A DNA stretch of 64,000 nt from Variovorax brevis (lineage in GTDB: Bacteria > Pseudomonadota > Gammaproteobacteria > Burkholderiales > Burkholderiaceae_C). Below the pieces are notes generated by a model. That model was given only the letters and a program-made list of their open reading frames with translations, did no database searches and was not told the origin of the DNA. Positions 45,591-55,018 of this stretch are shown one piece after another. The stretch spans positions 434,001-498,000 of the forward strand of contig NZ_JASZYG010000002.1 of the NCBI RefSeq assembly GCF_030317105.1, read 5' to 3'. A program made the translations under genes and the position numbers. The number at the start of each line of letters is the position of its first letter. The first letter of the stretch is position 1.

Positions 45591-46172
45591 TCAGCGCCAG
45601 CCGCGGCGGTAGTAGCCACCGCCCCAGCCGCGCGAGTAGCCCAGGTTCAGCGAAACACCGATCGGGGGATAGGCATAGGGGTAGCCGTACCCGTAGCCAT
45701 AGCCGTAGACCGGCGCGGGTGCGTACACCGGCGCCGGGTAGCCATACGCCGGGGCGGGGTAGGGGTATGCGGCGCCCGGATAGACCGCAGGCGCACCGGT
45801 GCCGGACACCACGACGCCGGGCTCCGGAACCGCGGTGCGCCATGGCGCGTCACCGTTGTCGGCCATCGGGGCTTGCTGCTGGTCGCCAGCGTCGTCAGCG
45901 TACTGCTGCGCGTCTTGCCCCGGCGACGAGGTGGCCACGCCCATGGGCGTCACCTGCAGCGGAATGCTCTTGCCGGGCGGCGAATCGGTGCGGGTCGTGT
46001 ACTGGCGGCCGGCGTATTCGTAAGTCACCGAGTAACCCGCGACGCCGTCGGGGGTGCGGATGGGGGTGCTGGAGATCACCCGTCCCTGTTCCAGCTGGGC
46101 AAACGCCGGATTGGCAGCGGCCAGCGCCGCCAGGAGTGATGTGCCCAGAAGGGCGCGCAATGCTGTTTTCAT
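45591..46172 (-). CDS. Exported Pro/Tyr/Gly-rich protein of unknown function
   Basis: This 193-aa protein has a signal peptide (LRALLGTSLLAALAAANPAFA). A short ordered region (about 25-75) reads GRVISSTPIRTPDGVAGYSVTYEYAGRQYTTRTD and has the look of the glycine-zipper-associated envelope proteins of betaproteobacteria. From about residue 125 it is low complexity: PYPAPAYGYPAPVYAPAPVYGYGYGYGYPY, then a Gly/Arg-rich end. It is probably an envelope protein; the function is unknown. ATG 46172 has AGGAAATTCAT upstream. It is transcribed alone. Confidence 0.72.
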   Translation of the reverse strand: MKTALRALLGTSLLAALAAANPAFAQLEQGRVISSTPIRTPDGVAGYSVTYEYAGRQYTTRTDSPPGKSIPLQVTPMGVATSSPGQDAQQYADDAGDQQQAPMADNGDAPWRTAVPEPGVVVSGTGAPAVYPGAAYPYPAPAYGYPAPVYAPAPVYGYGYGYGYPYAYPPIGVSLNLGYSRGWGGGYYRRGWR

Positions 46173-46246
46173 ATGAATTTCCTCACGTCAGGTCCGCAGG
46201 ACTGGCCCGCCTCATGGCCGATTTGACGCAGTTTCGTGGCCGAGGT

Positions 46247-46603
46247 TCAGCCCTTTACGCGGCCTTGCCATTCGTCAGCGTCAAATCCGACCGTGGCGTC
46301 GGCGCCAGCGGACCATTCGACGACCGGCCGCTTGATCAGGCTCGGGTTGGCCAGCAGCGCCTGGCGCGCCGAGGCCGAATCGACGACGGCCGCGCGCGTT
46401 TCGTCGTCCAGCCGTCGCCATGTGGTGCCGCGGCGGTTGACCAGCGACTCCCATCCGGGTGAACGCAGCCAGCGGTCGAGTTGCGCCTCGGGGACGCCTT
46501 GCTTCTTGAAGTCGTGAAAGGTGTAGGCGACGCCATGTTCGTCGAGCCATGCGCGGGCGCGCTTGACGGTGTCGCAATTGGGGATGCCGAAAACTTTGGT
46601 CAT
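46247..46603 (-). CDS. ArsC/Spx-like thioredoxin-fold protein (YffB type)
   Basis: This ArsC-family protein (118 aa) has FGIPNCDTVKRARAWLD with a single N-terminal Cys (C at about residue 10), and a C-terminal LLANPSLIKRPVVEW with the family's KRP. It resembles E. coli YffB (ArsC-related) more than true arsenate reductase. A redox role with glutathione is likely and arsenate reduction is unproven. ATG 46603 gives MTKVFGIPNC; ATG 46615 is possible. It is divergent from folC (47 bp). Confidence 0.87.
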   Translation of the reverse strand: MTKVFGIPNCDTVKRARAWLDEHGVAYTFHDFKKQGVPEAQLDRWLRSPGWESLVNRRGTTWRRLDDETRAAVVDSASARQALLANPSLIKRPVVEWSAGADATVGFDADEWQGRVKG

Positions 46604-46650
46604 GGGGCCAATCATGCCGCCGCGTCGGGTCGGCGACAATTCTGGCCTCC

Positions 46651-47946
46651 ATGAATACCCTTGCCGACTGGCTCGCACACGCCGAGCAACTGCACTCCAA
46701 GAACATCGAGCTCGGGCTGGACCGCGTGCGCGTCGTTGCGCAGCGCCTCGGGCTCGCTTTCACTTGCCCCGTCATCACCGTGGCGGGCACCAACGGCAAG
46801 GGTTCGACCTGCGCCATGCTGGAATCGATCCTGCTGAATGCCGGCTATCGCACGGGCGTGTACACCTCGCCGCACCTGGTGCACTTCGAGGAGCGCCTGC
46901 GCCTGTCGGGGCAGATGGTGGAGGGCGACAAGCTCGTGCCGCACTTCCAGGCGGTGGAGGCGGCGCGCAGTGAGGTGTCGCTCACCTACTTCGAGTTCAC
47001 CACGCTGGCGATCTTGCGGTGCATGGCTTCGGAGGGCGTGGACGCCGCGATCCTCGAGGTCGGGCTCGGCGGCCGGCTGGATGCCGTCAACATCATCGAC
47101 CCGGACTGCGCCGTCATCACCAGCATCGACCTGGACCACATGGATTTCCTGGGGCCCGATCGGGAGAGCATCGGCTTCGAGAAGGCGGGCATCCTGCGCG
47201 GCGGCAAGCCGGCCATCGTGAGCGACCCCATGCCGCCGGCAAGCGTGTTGGAACGCGCACGCGAGATTGGCGCCGATCTCTGGCGATTCGGCCACGACTT
47301 CAACGTCGCGGGCGACAAGCAGCAATGGGGCTGGAGCGGCCGCGGCCGGCGCTACAGCGGCCTGGCCTACCCCTCGTTGCGTGGCGCCAACCAGCTCATC
47401 AACGCTGCGGGCGTGCTGGCCGCGCTGGAGTCGCTGCGCCAGCGCCTGCCGGTGACGGCGCAGGCCATTCGCGTGGGCCTGGCGATGGTCGAATTGCCGG
47501 GCCGCTTCCAGATCGTGCCGGGCCAACCCACGCTGGTGCTGGATGTGGCGCACAACGCACACGCCGTCGCGGCGCTGGCCGAGAACCTGGACGCGATGGG
47601 CTTCTTTCCGACCACGCACGCGGTGTTCGGCGTCATGGCGGACAAGGACCTGGCACCCATCTTTGCGCGCATCTCGCCGCTGATCGACCGCTGGTACTTC
47701 ACCGATCTGCCCACGCCGCGGGCCGCGCATGCCATCGACCTGGCGGCGCAGTGGAAGGCGCAAAACACGCGGTCGGACGTAGCGGAAAGTACGCACGCCT
47801 CGCCGATGGAGGCCCTTCAAGCCGCGATCGATCGCGCAGAGGCCACTGATAGAATCATTGTCTTCGGATCGTTCTTCACGGTGGGTGGCGTGCTCGAGCA
47901 CGGAACGCCCCGTCTGCAAGCCAGACACCTGCTGCCAGATGCCTGA
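46651..47946 (+). CDS. folC: Bifunctional folylpolyglutamate/dihydrofolate synthase FolC
   Basis: This ligase (431 aa) adds Glu to dihydropteroate and extends folate polyglutamates. Its ATP loop is VAGTNGKGSTCAML (residues about 48-61); further blocks are YTSPHLVHFEERLR, LEVGLGGRLDAVN, ITSIDLDHMDFLG and VLDVAHNAHA. The size fits the family. It starts a plus-strand gene string (folC, SPOR protein, cvpA, purF, metZ, gltX) whose order is common in betaproteobacteria. accD, often found just upstream, is absent here. Confidence 0.95.
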   Translation: MNTLADWLAHAEQLHSKNIELGLDRVRVVAQRLGLAFTCPVITVAGTNGKGSTCAMLESILLNAGYRTGVYTSPHLVHFEERLRLSGQMVEGDKLVPHFQAVEAARSEVSLTYFEFTTLAILRCMASEGVDAAILEVGLGGRLDAVNIIDPDCAVITSIDLDHMDFLGPDRESIGFEKAGILRGGKPAIVSDPMPPASVLERAREIGADLWRFGHDFNVAGDKQQWGWSGRGRRYSGLAYPSLRGANQLINAAGVLAALESLRQRLPVTAQAIRVGLAMVELPGRFQIVPGQPTLVLDVAHNAHAVAALAENLDAMGFFPTTHAVFGVMADKDLAPIFARISPLIDRWYFTDLPTPRAAHAIDLAAQWKAQNTRSDVAESTHASPMEALQAAIDRAEATDRIIVFGSFFTVGGVLEHGTPRLQARHLLPDA

Positions 47947-48003
47947 TCGGCCTGATTTCCGGCTCCGCTTTCACATCACGCTGCACCCTCAGGATCGAAG
48001 TTC

Positions 48004-48885
48004 ATGGCGTTTTTCAAGTTCCGTACCAATGGCCAACCGGGCAACGAAGGACGCAATGTGCCTGCGTCTGCCCCGCCAGCGGAAAGCGTGGAAGCCATGC
48101 GCCGCCGCGCCCGCCACCGCCTCCTCGGCGCGGCTGTGCTGGTGTTGCTGGGCGTGATCGGTTTCCCGCTGCTGTTCGACACCCAGCCACGTCCTGTGGC
48201 GTCTGATATTCCCATCGAGATTCCGGACCGCGCCAAGGCCAAGCCGCTGGGCATTCCCGCAACGCCCGCGCCCAGCGCGGCGCCCAAGGTCGACCCCGAC
48301 AAGCGGATGGCCCAAGCCTCCACGTCGGGCTCCGACGGCATCATCACCGAGAACGCCGATGGCTCTGAAGTGGTGACACCCGCCAAGCCGCAGTCCGCGC
48401 CCAAGCCTGAGGCCAGGGTCGAGGCGCCGAAGCCCGAACCCAGGCCGGAGCCCAAGCCTGAGGTCAAGGCCGAGGCCAAGCCAGAACACAAGCCCGAAGC
48501 AAAACCCGAGCCGAAGCCGGAGCCCAAGGTGGAAGTCAAGCCCGCTGCGCCCAAGCCGCCGGCCAACGACGACGGCGCCCGTGCGCGCGCCTTGCTGGAA
48601 GGCAGTGCGTCACAGGTTGCAGCCAAGCCCGCAGCCGCTGCGACTGCCGACGATGCGGGCCGCTTCATCGTCCAGGTGGGCGCCTTCGCCGATGCGGCCA
48701 AGGCCCGCGAAGTGCGCCAGAAGCTGGAAAAAGCCGGCCTGAAGACCTATACCAACGTGGCGAAGACGGCCGACGGCGAGCGCACCCGTGTGCGCGTCGG
48801 CCCCTTCGCATCGCGCGCCGATGCAGACAAGGCGGCAGGCAAGATCAAGGATTTGGCGCTGCCGGCGGCCGTGATTTCGCTGTAG
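48004..48885 (+). CDS. SPOR-domain membrane protein (DedD-like)
   Basis: This inner-membrane protein (293 aa) has a cytoplasmic N-terminus, one transmembrane helix (about 40-58, LLGAAVLVLLGVIGFPLLF), a long periplasmic linker rich in KPEPKPE-type repeats (about 125-190), and a C-terminal SPOR domain (about 219-293, RFIVQVGAFADAAKAREVR ... VRVGPFASRADADKAAGKI). SPOR domains bind denuded peptidoglycan at the division site, so a role in cell division is likely. The position between folC and cvpA matches dedD. ATG 48004 starts MAFFKFR. Confidence 0.93.
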   Translation: MAFFKFRTNGQPGNEGRNVPASAPPAESVEAMRRRARHRLLGAAVLVLLGVIGFPLLFDTQPRPVASDIPIEIPDRAKAKPLGIPATPAPSAAPKVDPDKRMAQASTSGSDGIITENADGSEVVTPAKPQSAPKPEARVEAPKPEPRPEPKPEVKAEAKPEHKPEAKPEPKPEPKVEVKPAAPKPPANDDGARARALLEGSASQVAAKPAAAATADDAGRFIVQVGAFADAAKAREVRQKLEKAGLKTYTNVAKTADGERTRVRVGPFASRADADKAAGKIKDLALPAAVISL

Positions 48886-48900
48886 CGGACGACTGCATTC

Positions 48901-49386
48901 GTGGCGCCGCTGGACTGGTTTGTCGTCATCGTGCTCGGGTTGTCGATGCTGGTCGGCCTGTGGCGCGGACTGTTGTTCGAGGTGATTTCGCTGGCGGGCT
49001 GGGTGGCGGCCTTTGTTTGCGCCCAGTTGTTTGCGCAGGATTTGGCGGCGTGGTTGCCTTTTGGTGAATCCGACGCCATATGGCGCTATGCCGTGGCTTT
49101 TGTGCTGATTTTTGTATTGGTGGCGTTTGGCATCGGGCTCGTCGCGTCGCTGGTGCGCAAGCTGGTCACCGTGGTCGGTTTGCGCCCGGTGGATCGCGTG
49201 CTCGGTGCGGTGTTCGGTCTGGCGCGCGGCGCGCTGGCGGTGCTGGTGGTGGCGGTGGTCATCCACCTGTTCTCGCTCAGCGACCGCATCTGGTGGCGCG
49301 AGGCTTATAGCGCCACTGTTCTGGACACGGCCTTGAAGAACCTGAAACCTGTATTGCCCGAGAAACTGGCAAGCTTCCTGCCCTGA
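48901..49386 (+). CDS. cvpA: CvpA family membrane protein
   Basis: This small inner-membrane protein (161 aa) has four transmembrane segments (starting LDWFVVIVLGLSMLVGLWRGL, then FEVISLAGWVAAFV, YAVAFVLIFVLVAFGIGLVASL, LARGALAVLVVAVVIHLF). CvpA is required for colicin V production in E. coli and affects envelope homeostasis elsewhere. The start is GTG 48901, 15 bp after the SPOR gene. purF follows after 12 bp, the classic cvpA-purF pairing. Confidence 0.92.
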   Translation: MAPLDWFVVIVLGLSMLVGLWRGLLFEVISLAGWVAAFVCAQLFAQDLAAWLPFGESDAIWRYAVAFVLIFVLVAFGIGLVASLVRKLVTVVGLRPVDRVLGAVFGLARGALAVLVVAVVIHLFSLSDRIWWREAYSATVLDTALKNLKPVLPEKLASFLP

Positions 49387-49398
49387 GAGGATCTCTTC

Positions 49399-50928
49399 AT
49401 GTGTGGAATCGTCGGCGTTGTCAGCAACGCCCCTGTGAACCAATTGCTTTATGACGCGATGCTGCTCCTGCAGCACCGCGGTCAGGATGCCGCCGGCATC
49501 GTGACCTTGCTCGAGCGCAAGTTCTTCATGCACAAGGCCAAAGGCATGGTGCGAGACGTGTTTCGCACGCGCAACATGCGTGCGCTGCCCGGCAGCATCG
49601 GCTTGGGGCAGGTCCGCTACCCCACGGCCGGCAACGCCTACAGCGAGGAAGAGGCACAGCCCTTCTACGTGAACGCGCCCTTCGGCCTCGTGCTGGTGCA
49701 CAACGGCAACCTGACCAACGCGCATGCGCTGCGGGCGGAGCTGTTTTCGACCGACCACCGCCATACCAACACCGAGAGCGATTCGGAAGTGCTGCTCAAC
49801 GTGCTGGCGCATGAACTGGAGCGCTCCACGCGCGGTGTGCAACTGAGTTCGCACGAGGTGTTCGAATCGGTGCGCAACATGCACAAGCGGCTGCGCGGTT
49901 CGTACGCCGTCGTCTCGCTCATCGCCGGCCACGGATTGCTGGCGTTCCGCGACCCGTACGGCATTCGTCCGCTGTGCCTGGGGCGCAATGCCGATGGCAC
50001 CATCATGGTGGCGAGCGAGTCTGTGGCGCTGGAAGGCTCGGGTTTCGTGTTCGAGCGAAACATCGCACCGGGTGAAGCGGTCTTCATCGACCTGAAGGGC
50101 CAAGTGCACACGCAGCAATGCGCCGACGCGCCGACGCTCAACCCCTGCATCTTCGAGTTCGTGTACCTCGCCCGTCCCGACTCGACGATGGACGGCATCT
50201 CGGTGTACCAGGCGCGATTGAACCTTGGCGAAACGCTGGCCAAGCGCGTGGTGTCGACGGTGCCGCCGAGCGAGATCGACGTGATCATCCCGATCCCCGA
50301 ATCGAGCCGGCCGAGCGCGACGCAACTGGCTCACCTGCTGGGCGTTCCGTACCGGGAAGGCTTCGTCAAGAACCGCTATGTGGGTCGCACCTTCATCATG
50401 CCGGGGCAGGGCGTTCGCAAGAAGTCGGTGCGCCAGAAGCTGAACGTGATCGCGAGCGAGTTCAAGGGCCGCAACGTGCTGCTGGTGGACGACTCGATCG
50501 TGCGCGGCACGACCAGCCGCGAGATCGTGCAGATGGCGCGCGAGGCCGGTGCCCGCAAGGTGTACCTCGCCAGCGCCGCGCCGCCGGTGCGCTACCCCAA
50601 CGTGTACGGCATCGACATGCCGACCAAGGACGAACTGGTGGCGCACGACCGCACCATCGACGAGATTCGCGAGCTCATCGGCTGCGATGCGCTGATCTAC
50701 CAGGACGTCGACGCCATGAAGCGCGCCGTCATGAAGGCATCGTCCGCGACGGCCGAATATGCGCGCCCGAAACTCGATGGCTTCGATGCCTCCTGCTTCG
50801 ACGGCGTGTACGTCACGGGCGACATCGACACCGAGGCGATCTCGCGCATGAACGGCAACCGTCCGCGCATCGAAGAAACCGAGGAGGATTCGTCCCGCCT
50901 CGCCTTGCCCAACCCCGTGGAAAGCTGA
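49399..50928 (+). CDS. purF: Amidophosphoribosyltransferase PurF
   Basis: This enzyme (509 aa) catalyses the first committed step of purine synthesis, making phosphoribosylamine from PRPP and Gln. The N-terminal nucleophile Cys2 (MCGIVGVV), glutaminase residues around VRYPTAGNAY, and the PRPP loop VDDSIVRGTTSREIV (about residues 365-380) are intact. ATG 49399 follows GAGAGGATCTCTTC. The metZ GTG begins one base after the stop, so metZ is translationally linked. Confidence 0.96.
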   Translation: MCGIVGVVSNAPVNQLLYDAMLLLQHRGQDAAGIVTLLERKFFMHKAKGMVRDVFRTRNMRALPGSIGLGQVRYPTAGNAYSEEEAQPFYVNAPFGLVLVHNGNLTNAHALRAELFSTDHRHTNTESDSEVLLNVLAHELERSTRGVQLSSHEVFESVRNMHKRLRGSYAVVSLIAGHGLLAFRDPYGIRPLCLGRNADGTIMVASESVALEGSGFVFERNIAPGEAVFIDLKGQVHTQQCADAPTLNPCIFEFVYLARPDSTMDGISVYQARLNLGETLAKRVVSTVPPSEIDVIIPIPESSRPSATQLAHLLGVPYREGFVKNRYVGRTFIMPGQGVRKKSVRQKLNVIASEFKGRNVLLVDDSIVRGTTSREIVQMAREAGARKVYLASAAPPVRYPNVYGIDMPTKDELVAHDRTIDEIRELIGCDALIYQDVDAMKRAVMKASSATAEYARPKLDGFDASCFDGVYVTGDIDTEAISRMNGNRPRIEETEEDSSRLALPNPVES

Positions 50929-50929
50929 C

Positions 50930-52144
50930 GTGACCGATCGATCCTTGCCGCCCGGCCTGCACCGCGACACGCTCGCGGTGCGCACCGCGCTCGACCGTAG
51001 CCAGTACGGCGAAAACTCCGAAGCGCTCTTCCTCACCACCGGTTTCGTGCAGACCGACGCCGCGACTTCCGCGCGCCGCTTTGCCGGCACCGAAGATGGC
51101 TACACCTACGCGCGCACCTCCAACCCGACGGTCACCAGCTTCGAGCGCCGCCTTGCCGCCCTCGAAGGCACCGAGGCTGCCATCGGCGCCTCCAGCGGCA
51201 TGGGCGCGATCCTCATGATGTGCATGGGCCTGCTGAAGTCGGGTGACCATGTCATCTGCTCGCGCTCGATGTTCGGCTCGACCATCAACCTGTTCGCCAA
51301 GGAGTTCTCGAAGTTCGGCGTCGAGACGAGCTTCGTCTCGCAGACCGACGTGGCCGAATGGCGCGAGGCGATGCGCCCGACGACGAAGCTGCTGTTTGCC
51401 GAAACGCCGACCAATCCGCTCACCGACGTCTGCGACATCCGCGCGCTGGCCGATCTTGCGCACGGCGGCGGCGCGTTGCTGGCCGTGGACAACTGCTTCT
51501 GTTCGCCTGCGCTGCAGCGCCCAGCCGAGTTGGGTGCCGACCTGATCATTCATTCGGGAACGAAGTTTCTCGACGGCCAGGGACGCGTGATGGCGGGCGC
51601 CATTTGCGGCCCGTCCAGACTCATCGTCGATGTGTTCGGCCCCATCGTGCGCACGGCTGGCATGGTGCTCGCGCCGTTCAACGCGTGGGTCGTGCTCAAG
51701 GGCATGGAAACGCTGAGCCTGCGCGTGGATGCGCAGTCGGAGAACGCCCTCAAGGTGGCGCGCTGGCTCGAAAAGCAGCCGCAGGTTTCGCGCGTGTACT
51801 ACCCCGGCCTCGAATCGCATCCGCAGCATGAACTCGCGATGCGCCAGCAGTCGGGGCAGGGCGGTGCGGTGCTGTCCTTCGACGTGCGCGGCGACGACCC
51901 TGACAGCGCGCGCGCCAACGCATTCCACGTCATCGACAGCACGCGCGTCGTGAGCATCGCCACCAACCTGGGCGACACCAAGACCATCATTTCGCACCCC
52001 GCGACGACCTCGCACGGACGCCTCACCGAAGCGCAGCGGCAGGCTGCCGGCATCGGCCAGGGCCTCGTGCGCCTCGCGGTGGGACTCGACTACTTTGAAG
52101 ACATCCAGGCCGATCTGTCACGCGGCCTCTCGACACTCGCATGA
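50930..52144 (+). CDS. metZ: O-succinylhomoserine sulfhydrylase MetZ
   Basis: This PLP enzyme (404 aa) of the Cys/Met metabolism class makes homocysteine from O-succinylhomoserine and sulfide. The PLP lysine is Lys212 in [16 protein letters not shown]. Other blocks are [27 protein letters not shown] and [15 protein letters not shown]. The start is GTG 50930. The cystathionine gamma-synthase group is the alternative, but placement next to purF and the metZ-type block GQGRVMAG favour MetZ. Its TGA overlaps the gltX ATG (52141-52144). Confidence 0.92.
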   Translation: MTDRSLPPGLHRDTLAVRTALDRSQYGENSEALFLTTGFVQTDAATSARRFAGTEDGYTYARTSNPTVTSFERRLAALEGTEAAIGASSGMGAILMMCMGLLKSGDHVICSRSMFGSTINLFAKEFSKFGVETSFVSQTDVAEWREAMRPTTKLLFAETPTNPLTDVCDIRALADLAHGGGALLAVDNCFCSPALQRPAELGADLIIHSGTKFLDGQGRVMAGAICGPSRLIVDVFGPIVRTAGMVLAPFNAWVVLKGMETLSLRVDAQSENALKVARWLEKQPQVSRVYYPGLESHPQHELAMRQQSGQGGAVLSFDVRGDDPDSARANAFHVIDSTRVVSIATNLGDTKTIISHPATTSHGRLTEAQRQAAGIGQGLVRLAVGLDYFEDIQADLSRGLSTLA

Positions 52145-53529
52145 CGCAAAAAACACGCACGCGCTTCGCGCCTTCGCCTACCGGCTTCATTCATCTGGGC
52201 AACATCCGCTCGGCGCTCTATCCGTGGGCGTTTGCGCGCTCCACGGGCGGCGACTTCATCCTTCGCATCGAAGACACCGACGTCGAGCGTTCAACGCAGG
52301 CAGCCGTCGACGTCATCCTCGAAGGCATGAGCTGGCTCGGCCTCGACCACGACGAAGGTCCGTTCTATCAAATGCAGCGCATGGACCGCTACAAGGAAGT
52401 CCTTGCGCAGATGCAGCAGGACGGCCTGGTCTATCCCTGCTACATGAGCGTGGCCGAACTCGACGCACTGCGCGAAAAGCAGATGGCCGCCAAGGAAAAG
52501 CCGCGCTACGACGGCACCTGGCGCCCCGAGCCCGGCAAGGTGTTGCCGCCCGTGCCCGAAGGCGTCAAGCCGGTGCTGCGTTTCCGCAATCCGCAAGACG
52601 GCATCGTCGCGTGGGACGACAAGGTCAAAGGCCGCATCGAGATCAGCAACGACGAACTCGACGACCTCGTGATCGCGCGTCCCGACGGCACACCGACCTA
52701 CAACTTCTGCGTCGTGGTCGATGACGTCGACATGGCCATCACGCACGTCATTCGTGGCGATGACCACGTCAACAACACGCCGCGCCAGATCAACATCTTT
52801 CGTGCGCTCGGCAAGGAGCCGCCGGTGTACGCGCACCTGCCCACCGTGCTGAACGAGCAGGGCGAAAAGATGAGCAAGCGCAACGGCGCCAAGCCCGTCA
52901 CGCAGTTCCGCGACGAGGGCTTCCTGCCCGATGCGATGGTCAACTACCTTGCGCGCCTGGGCTGGAGCCACGGCGACGACGAGATCTTCTCGCGAGCCCA
53001 GTTTCTCGAGTGGTTCAACCTCGACCACCTCGGTCGCAGCGCGGCGCAATTCGATGAAGCCAAGCTGCGCTGGGTCAATGCGCAACATCTCAAGGCAATG
53101 CCCGACGAAGCGCTGGCGCCCCTCGTTGCAGAGCAGCTGAAGAAGCGTGGCATCGAAGCGGATGAGCGCCTGCCGGCGATCTGTGCTTTGTTCAAAGACC
53201 GCTGTGACTCAACAGTTGCCCTTTGCAACTGGGCTGCTGCTTTCTATGAAGACGTGACACCCACCGAAGCCGATCGAAATCAGTACATTTTTGATGACGT
53301 TCGTCCAGCAATCGCGTCACTTGCGGATACACTAGAGTCTGTCGCGTGGGACAAGCAATCGATTGCAGCAGCAATCAAGCAAGTCCTCGCTGCACACGGT
53401 CTGAAAATGCCCGTCCTGGCCATGCCAGTGCGCGTGTTGGTGATGGGGACTCCCCAGACGCCTTCGCTCGACGCAGTGCTCGCAATTTTTTCTCGCGAGA
53501 AAGTTTTGCAGAGGTTGAGAAGAGCGTAA
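52141..53529 (+). CDS. gltX: Glutamyl-tRNA synthetase GltX
   Basis: This class I synthetase (462 aa) charges tRNA-Glu. The HIGH-type motif is [17 protein letters not shown] (residues about 10-26) and the KMSKR loop is at K243-R247. The last about 350 bases, coding for the anticodon-binding end, are lower in GC and use codons rare in the rest of the window (AGG, AGA, TTG near the stop). The sequence end carries the -35 box of the tRNA cluster promoter. ATG 52141 overlaps metZ by four bases. The adjacent tRNA-Glu gene encodes its substrate. Confidence 0.95.
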   Translation: MTQKTRTRFAPSPTGFIHLGNIRSALYPWAFARSTGGDFILRIEDTDVERSTQAAVDVILEGMSWLGLDHDEGPFYQMQRMDRYKEVLAQMQQDGLVYPCYMSVAELDALREKQMAAKEKPRYDGTWRPEPGKVLPPVPEGVKPVLRFRNPQDGIVAWDDKVKGRIEISNDELDDLVIARPDGTPTYNFCVVVDDVDMAITHVIRGDDHVNNTPRQINIFRALGKEPPVYAHLPTVLNEQGEKMSKRNGAKPVTQFRDEGFLPDAMVNYLARLGWSHGDDEIFSRAQFLEWFNLDHLGRSAAQFDEAKLRWVNAQHLKAMPDEALAPLVAEQLKKRGIEADERLPAICALFKDRCDSTVALCNWAAAFYEDVTPTEADRNQYIFDDVRPAIASLADTLESVAWDKQSIAAAIKQVLAAHGLKMPVLAMPVRVLVMGTPQTPSLDAVLAIFSREKVLQRLRRA

Positions 53530-53544
53530 TTTTCAGGCTATAAT
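53515..53544 (+). promoter_or_regulatory. Promoter of the tRNA-Ala/Glu/Asp cluster
   Basis: -35 TTGAGA (53515-53520) and -10 TATAAT (53539-53544) are separated by 18 bp. The -35 lies inside the gltX coding end, and the -10 is 19 bases before the tRNA-Ala 5' end, as expected for a sigma-70 tRNA promoter. Confidence 0.8.
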
Positions 53545-53563
53545 TTGAGGCTCGACACCCACA

Positions 53564-53639
<76 letters not shown>

Positions 53640-53689
53640 AATGGGCGTCGAGTAGGTTAGTGCGCTGATCGCAGCGCGTCCAAGGTTTT

Positions 53690-53765
53690 GACCCTATCGT
53701 CTAGAGGCCTAGGACACCACCCTTTCACGGTGGCTACCGGGGTTCGAATCCCCGTAGGGTCGCCA
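53690..53765 (+). tRNA. tRNA-Glu (TTC anticodon)
   Basis: This 76-base tRNA has encoded CCA. Acceptor GACCCTA pairs with TAGGGTC. The anticodon stem CCACC/GGTGG has loop CTTTCAC with TTC at 53724-53726. It resembles E. coli tRNA-Glu closely. Confidence 0.97.
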
Positions 53766-53838
53766 AATTTGACTTCGGTCATTGCGGCACAAGTGGCAAC
53801 ACTTGGCTCTGTTCAACAGAGTAAAACGTTGTCTACCA

Positions 53839-53915
53839 GGAGTGGTAGTTCAGTTGGTTAGAATACCGGCCTGTCACGCCGGGGGTCGCGGGTTCGAGTC
53901 CCGTCCACTCCGCCA
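53839..53915 (+). tRNA. tRNA-Asp (GTC anticodon)
   Basis: This 77-base tRNA has encoded CCA. Acceptor GGAGTGG pairs with CCACTCC. The anticodon stem CCGGC/GCCGG has loop CTGTCAC with GTC at 53873-53875. It is the last gene of the cluster before the terminator. Confidence 0.97.
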
Positions 53916-53937
53916 GAATTTGGGGTTTCCCCAGTTC

Positions 53938-53966
53938 AAAAAAAGCCACCTTCGGGTGGCTTTTTT
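53938..53966 (+). terminator. Intrinsic terminator of the tRNA cluster
   Basis: GCCACC (53945-53950) and GGTGGC (53955-53960) have a stable TTCG tetraloop, followed by six T and preceded by seven A. It is 22 bp after tRNA-Asp. Confidence 0.93.
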
Positions 53967-54078
53967 CATTTCCGGGCCAGCTTCGTGGGCGCCTCTGCCT
54001 TTTGGAGGGGTTGATATTTAGAGCCTTTGTGTTACTTTCGCCGGTCACAATCTATTGCGATTGGTATCAGAGGGTCAC

Positions 54079-55005
54079 ATGAAGTCTGAAACGGAACACC
54101 TCTCCCGTCCGCATCAAGTCTTGCCAGCCAATCCGGCCAGCTTCTCGACGCGTCGCATCAGCAAGTTGAAGCATGACTTCAACGAACATCCCCTGTTTCA
54201 GTTGCCGGCGCTCGAATCGCTCGCCAAGTCGCTGATGCCGACTGGTCAATGCCGTTTCCTGCGACCGGGCACGACGCAAGGCTCGGCCTTTTCGCACGAC
54301 CCGACGCATCCGAAGGGCTTGTCCATCGAGGAAACCTTCAGGCGCATGGAAGAGCCGGGCTCGTGGCTGGCGCTCTACAACGTGCAGACCGATCCCACCT
54401 ACAAGGCGCTGCTTGGCAGCATCGTGGATGGCCTGCGCCCGCTCATCGAGCGCGAGCAGCCTGGCATCTTCCTGGTGACTGGATTCATCTTCATTTCGGC
54501 GCCGCCGTCGGTGACGCCTTTCCACATCGATCGCGAGAACAATTTCTGGCTCCAGTTGCACGGGCGCAAGACGATGAACGTGTGGGAGAACACGGATCGC
54601 ACGGTCGTACCCGCACGGGCGGTTGAAGATTTCATTGCGGGCGGCGGGCAGGAGGGTGTCTCATTCAAGGAAGAGTTCCGCGCGCGCGGCCAGCAGTTCG
54701 ACGTGCAGCCGGGCGATGGCGTGTACTGGCCGAGCACCTCGCCGCACATGACGGAGACGAATACGGGTTGGGTGAAGCCGGGCGATGGCATCTCGGTGTC
54801 GCTCGGCGTGAATTTCTATACCGAAGTGACGCGCCGCACGGCCCGCGTGCATCAATTCAACCGTGTGCTGCGCCGCCTTGGCGTGAGTCCGAGCTACCCG
54901 GGCGAATCGACGGCGCGCGACACGATCAAGTCGCCCATCGGCCATCTGCTCGCTGCGTCGCGCTATCGCCGCATTGGTGCGACACCGCCGCCTGGCGCCT
55001 ACTGA
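54079..55005 (+). CDS. Cupin/JmjC-like protein
   Basis: This 308-aa protein has a JmjC/cupin_8-type metal site: HxD in VTPFHIDRENNFWLQLHGRK and a distal His in PSTSPHMTETN, preceded by GDGVYWP. This is the Fe(II)/2-oxoglutarate hydroxylase fold. The N-terminal 90 residues are helical and specific to the group. The C-terminal tail (about 260-308) is basic. The substrate is unknown; relatives are annotated as cupin-like or transcription factor JmjC-like proteins. ATG 54079 (MKSETEHL) has AGAGGGTCAC upstream. It lies alone between the tRNA terminator and the minus-strand cytochrome genes. Confidence 0.82.
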   Translation: MKSETEHLSRPHQVLPANPASFSTRRISKLKHDFNEHPLFQLPALESLAKSLMPTGQCRFLRPGTTQGSAFSHDPTHPKGLSIEETFRRMEEPGSWLALYNVQTDPTYKALLGSIVDGLRPLIEREQPGIFLVTGFIFISAPPSVTPFHIDRENNFWLQLHGRKTMNVWENTDRTVVPARAVEDFIAGGGQEGVSFKEEFRARGQQFDVQPGDGVYWPSTSPHMTETNTGWVKPGDGISVSLGVNFYTEVTRRTARVHQFNRVLRRLGVSPSYPGESTARDTIKSPIGHLLAASRYRRIGATPPPGAY

Positions 55006-55018
55006 TCTGATCGGTGAT

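Noticed and set aside
46247..46603. Arsenic resistance gene (arsC)
   Set aside because: It is an ArsC-family protein, but there is no arsR, arsB or acr3 nearby and the sequence is closer to the YffB type.
48370..48560. Tandem repeat array in DNA within the SPOR gene
   Set aside because: The repetition is at protein level (Lys-Pro-Glu linker); the DNA copies are degenerate and no separate element is implied.
48610..51090. An 826-aa open frame on the minus strand
   Set aside because: It lies antisense to the SPOR, cvpA and purF genes and is rich in His, Arg, Gln and Asp in the manner of antisense translation.
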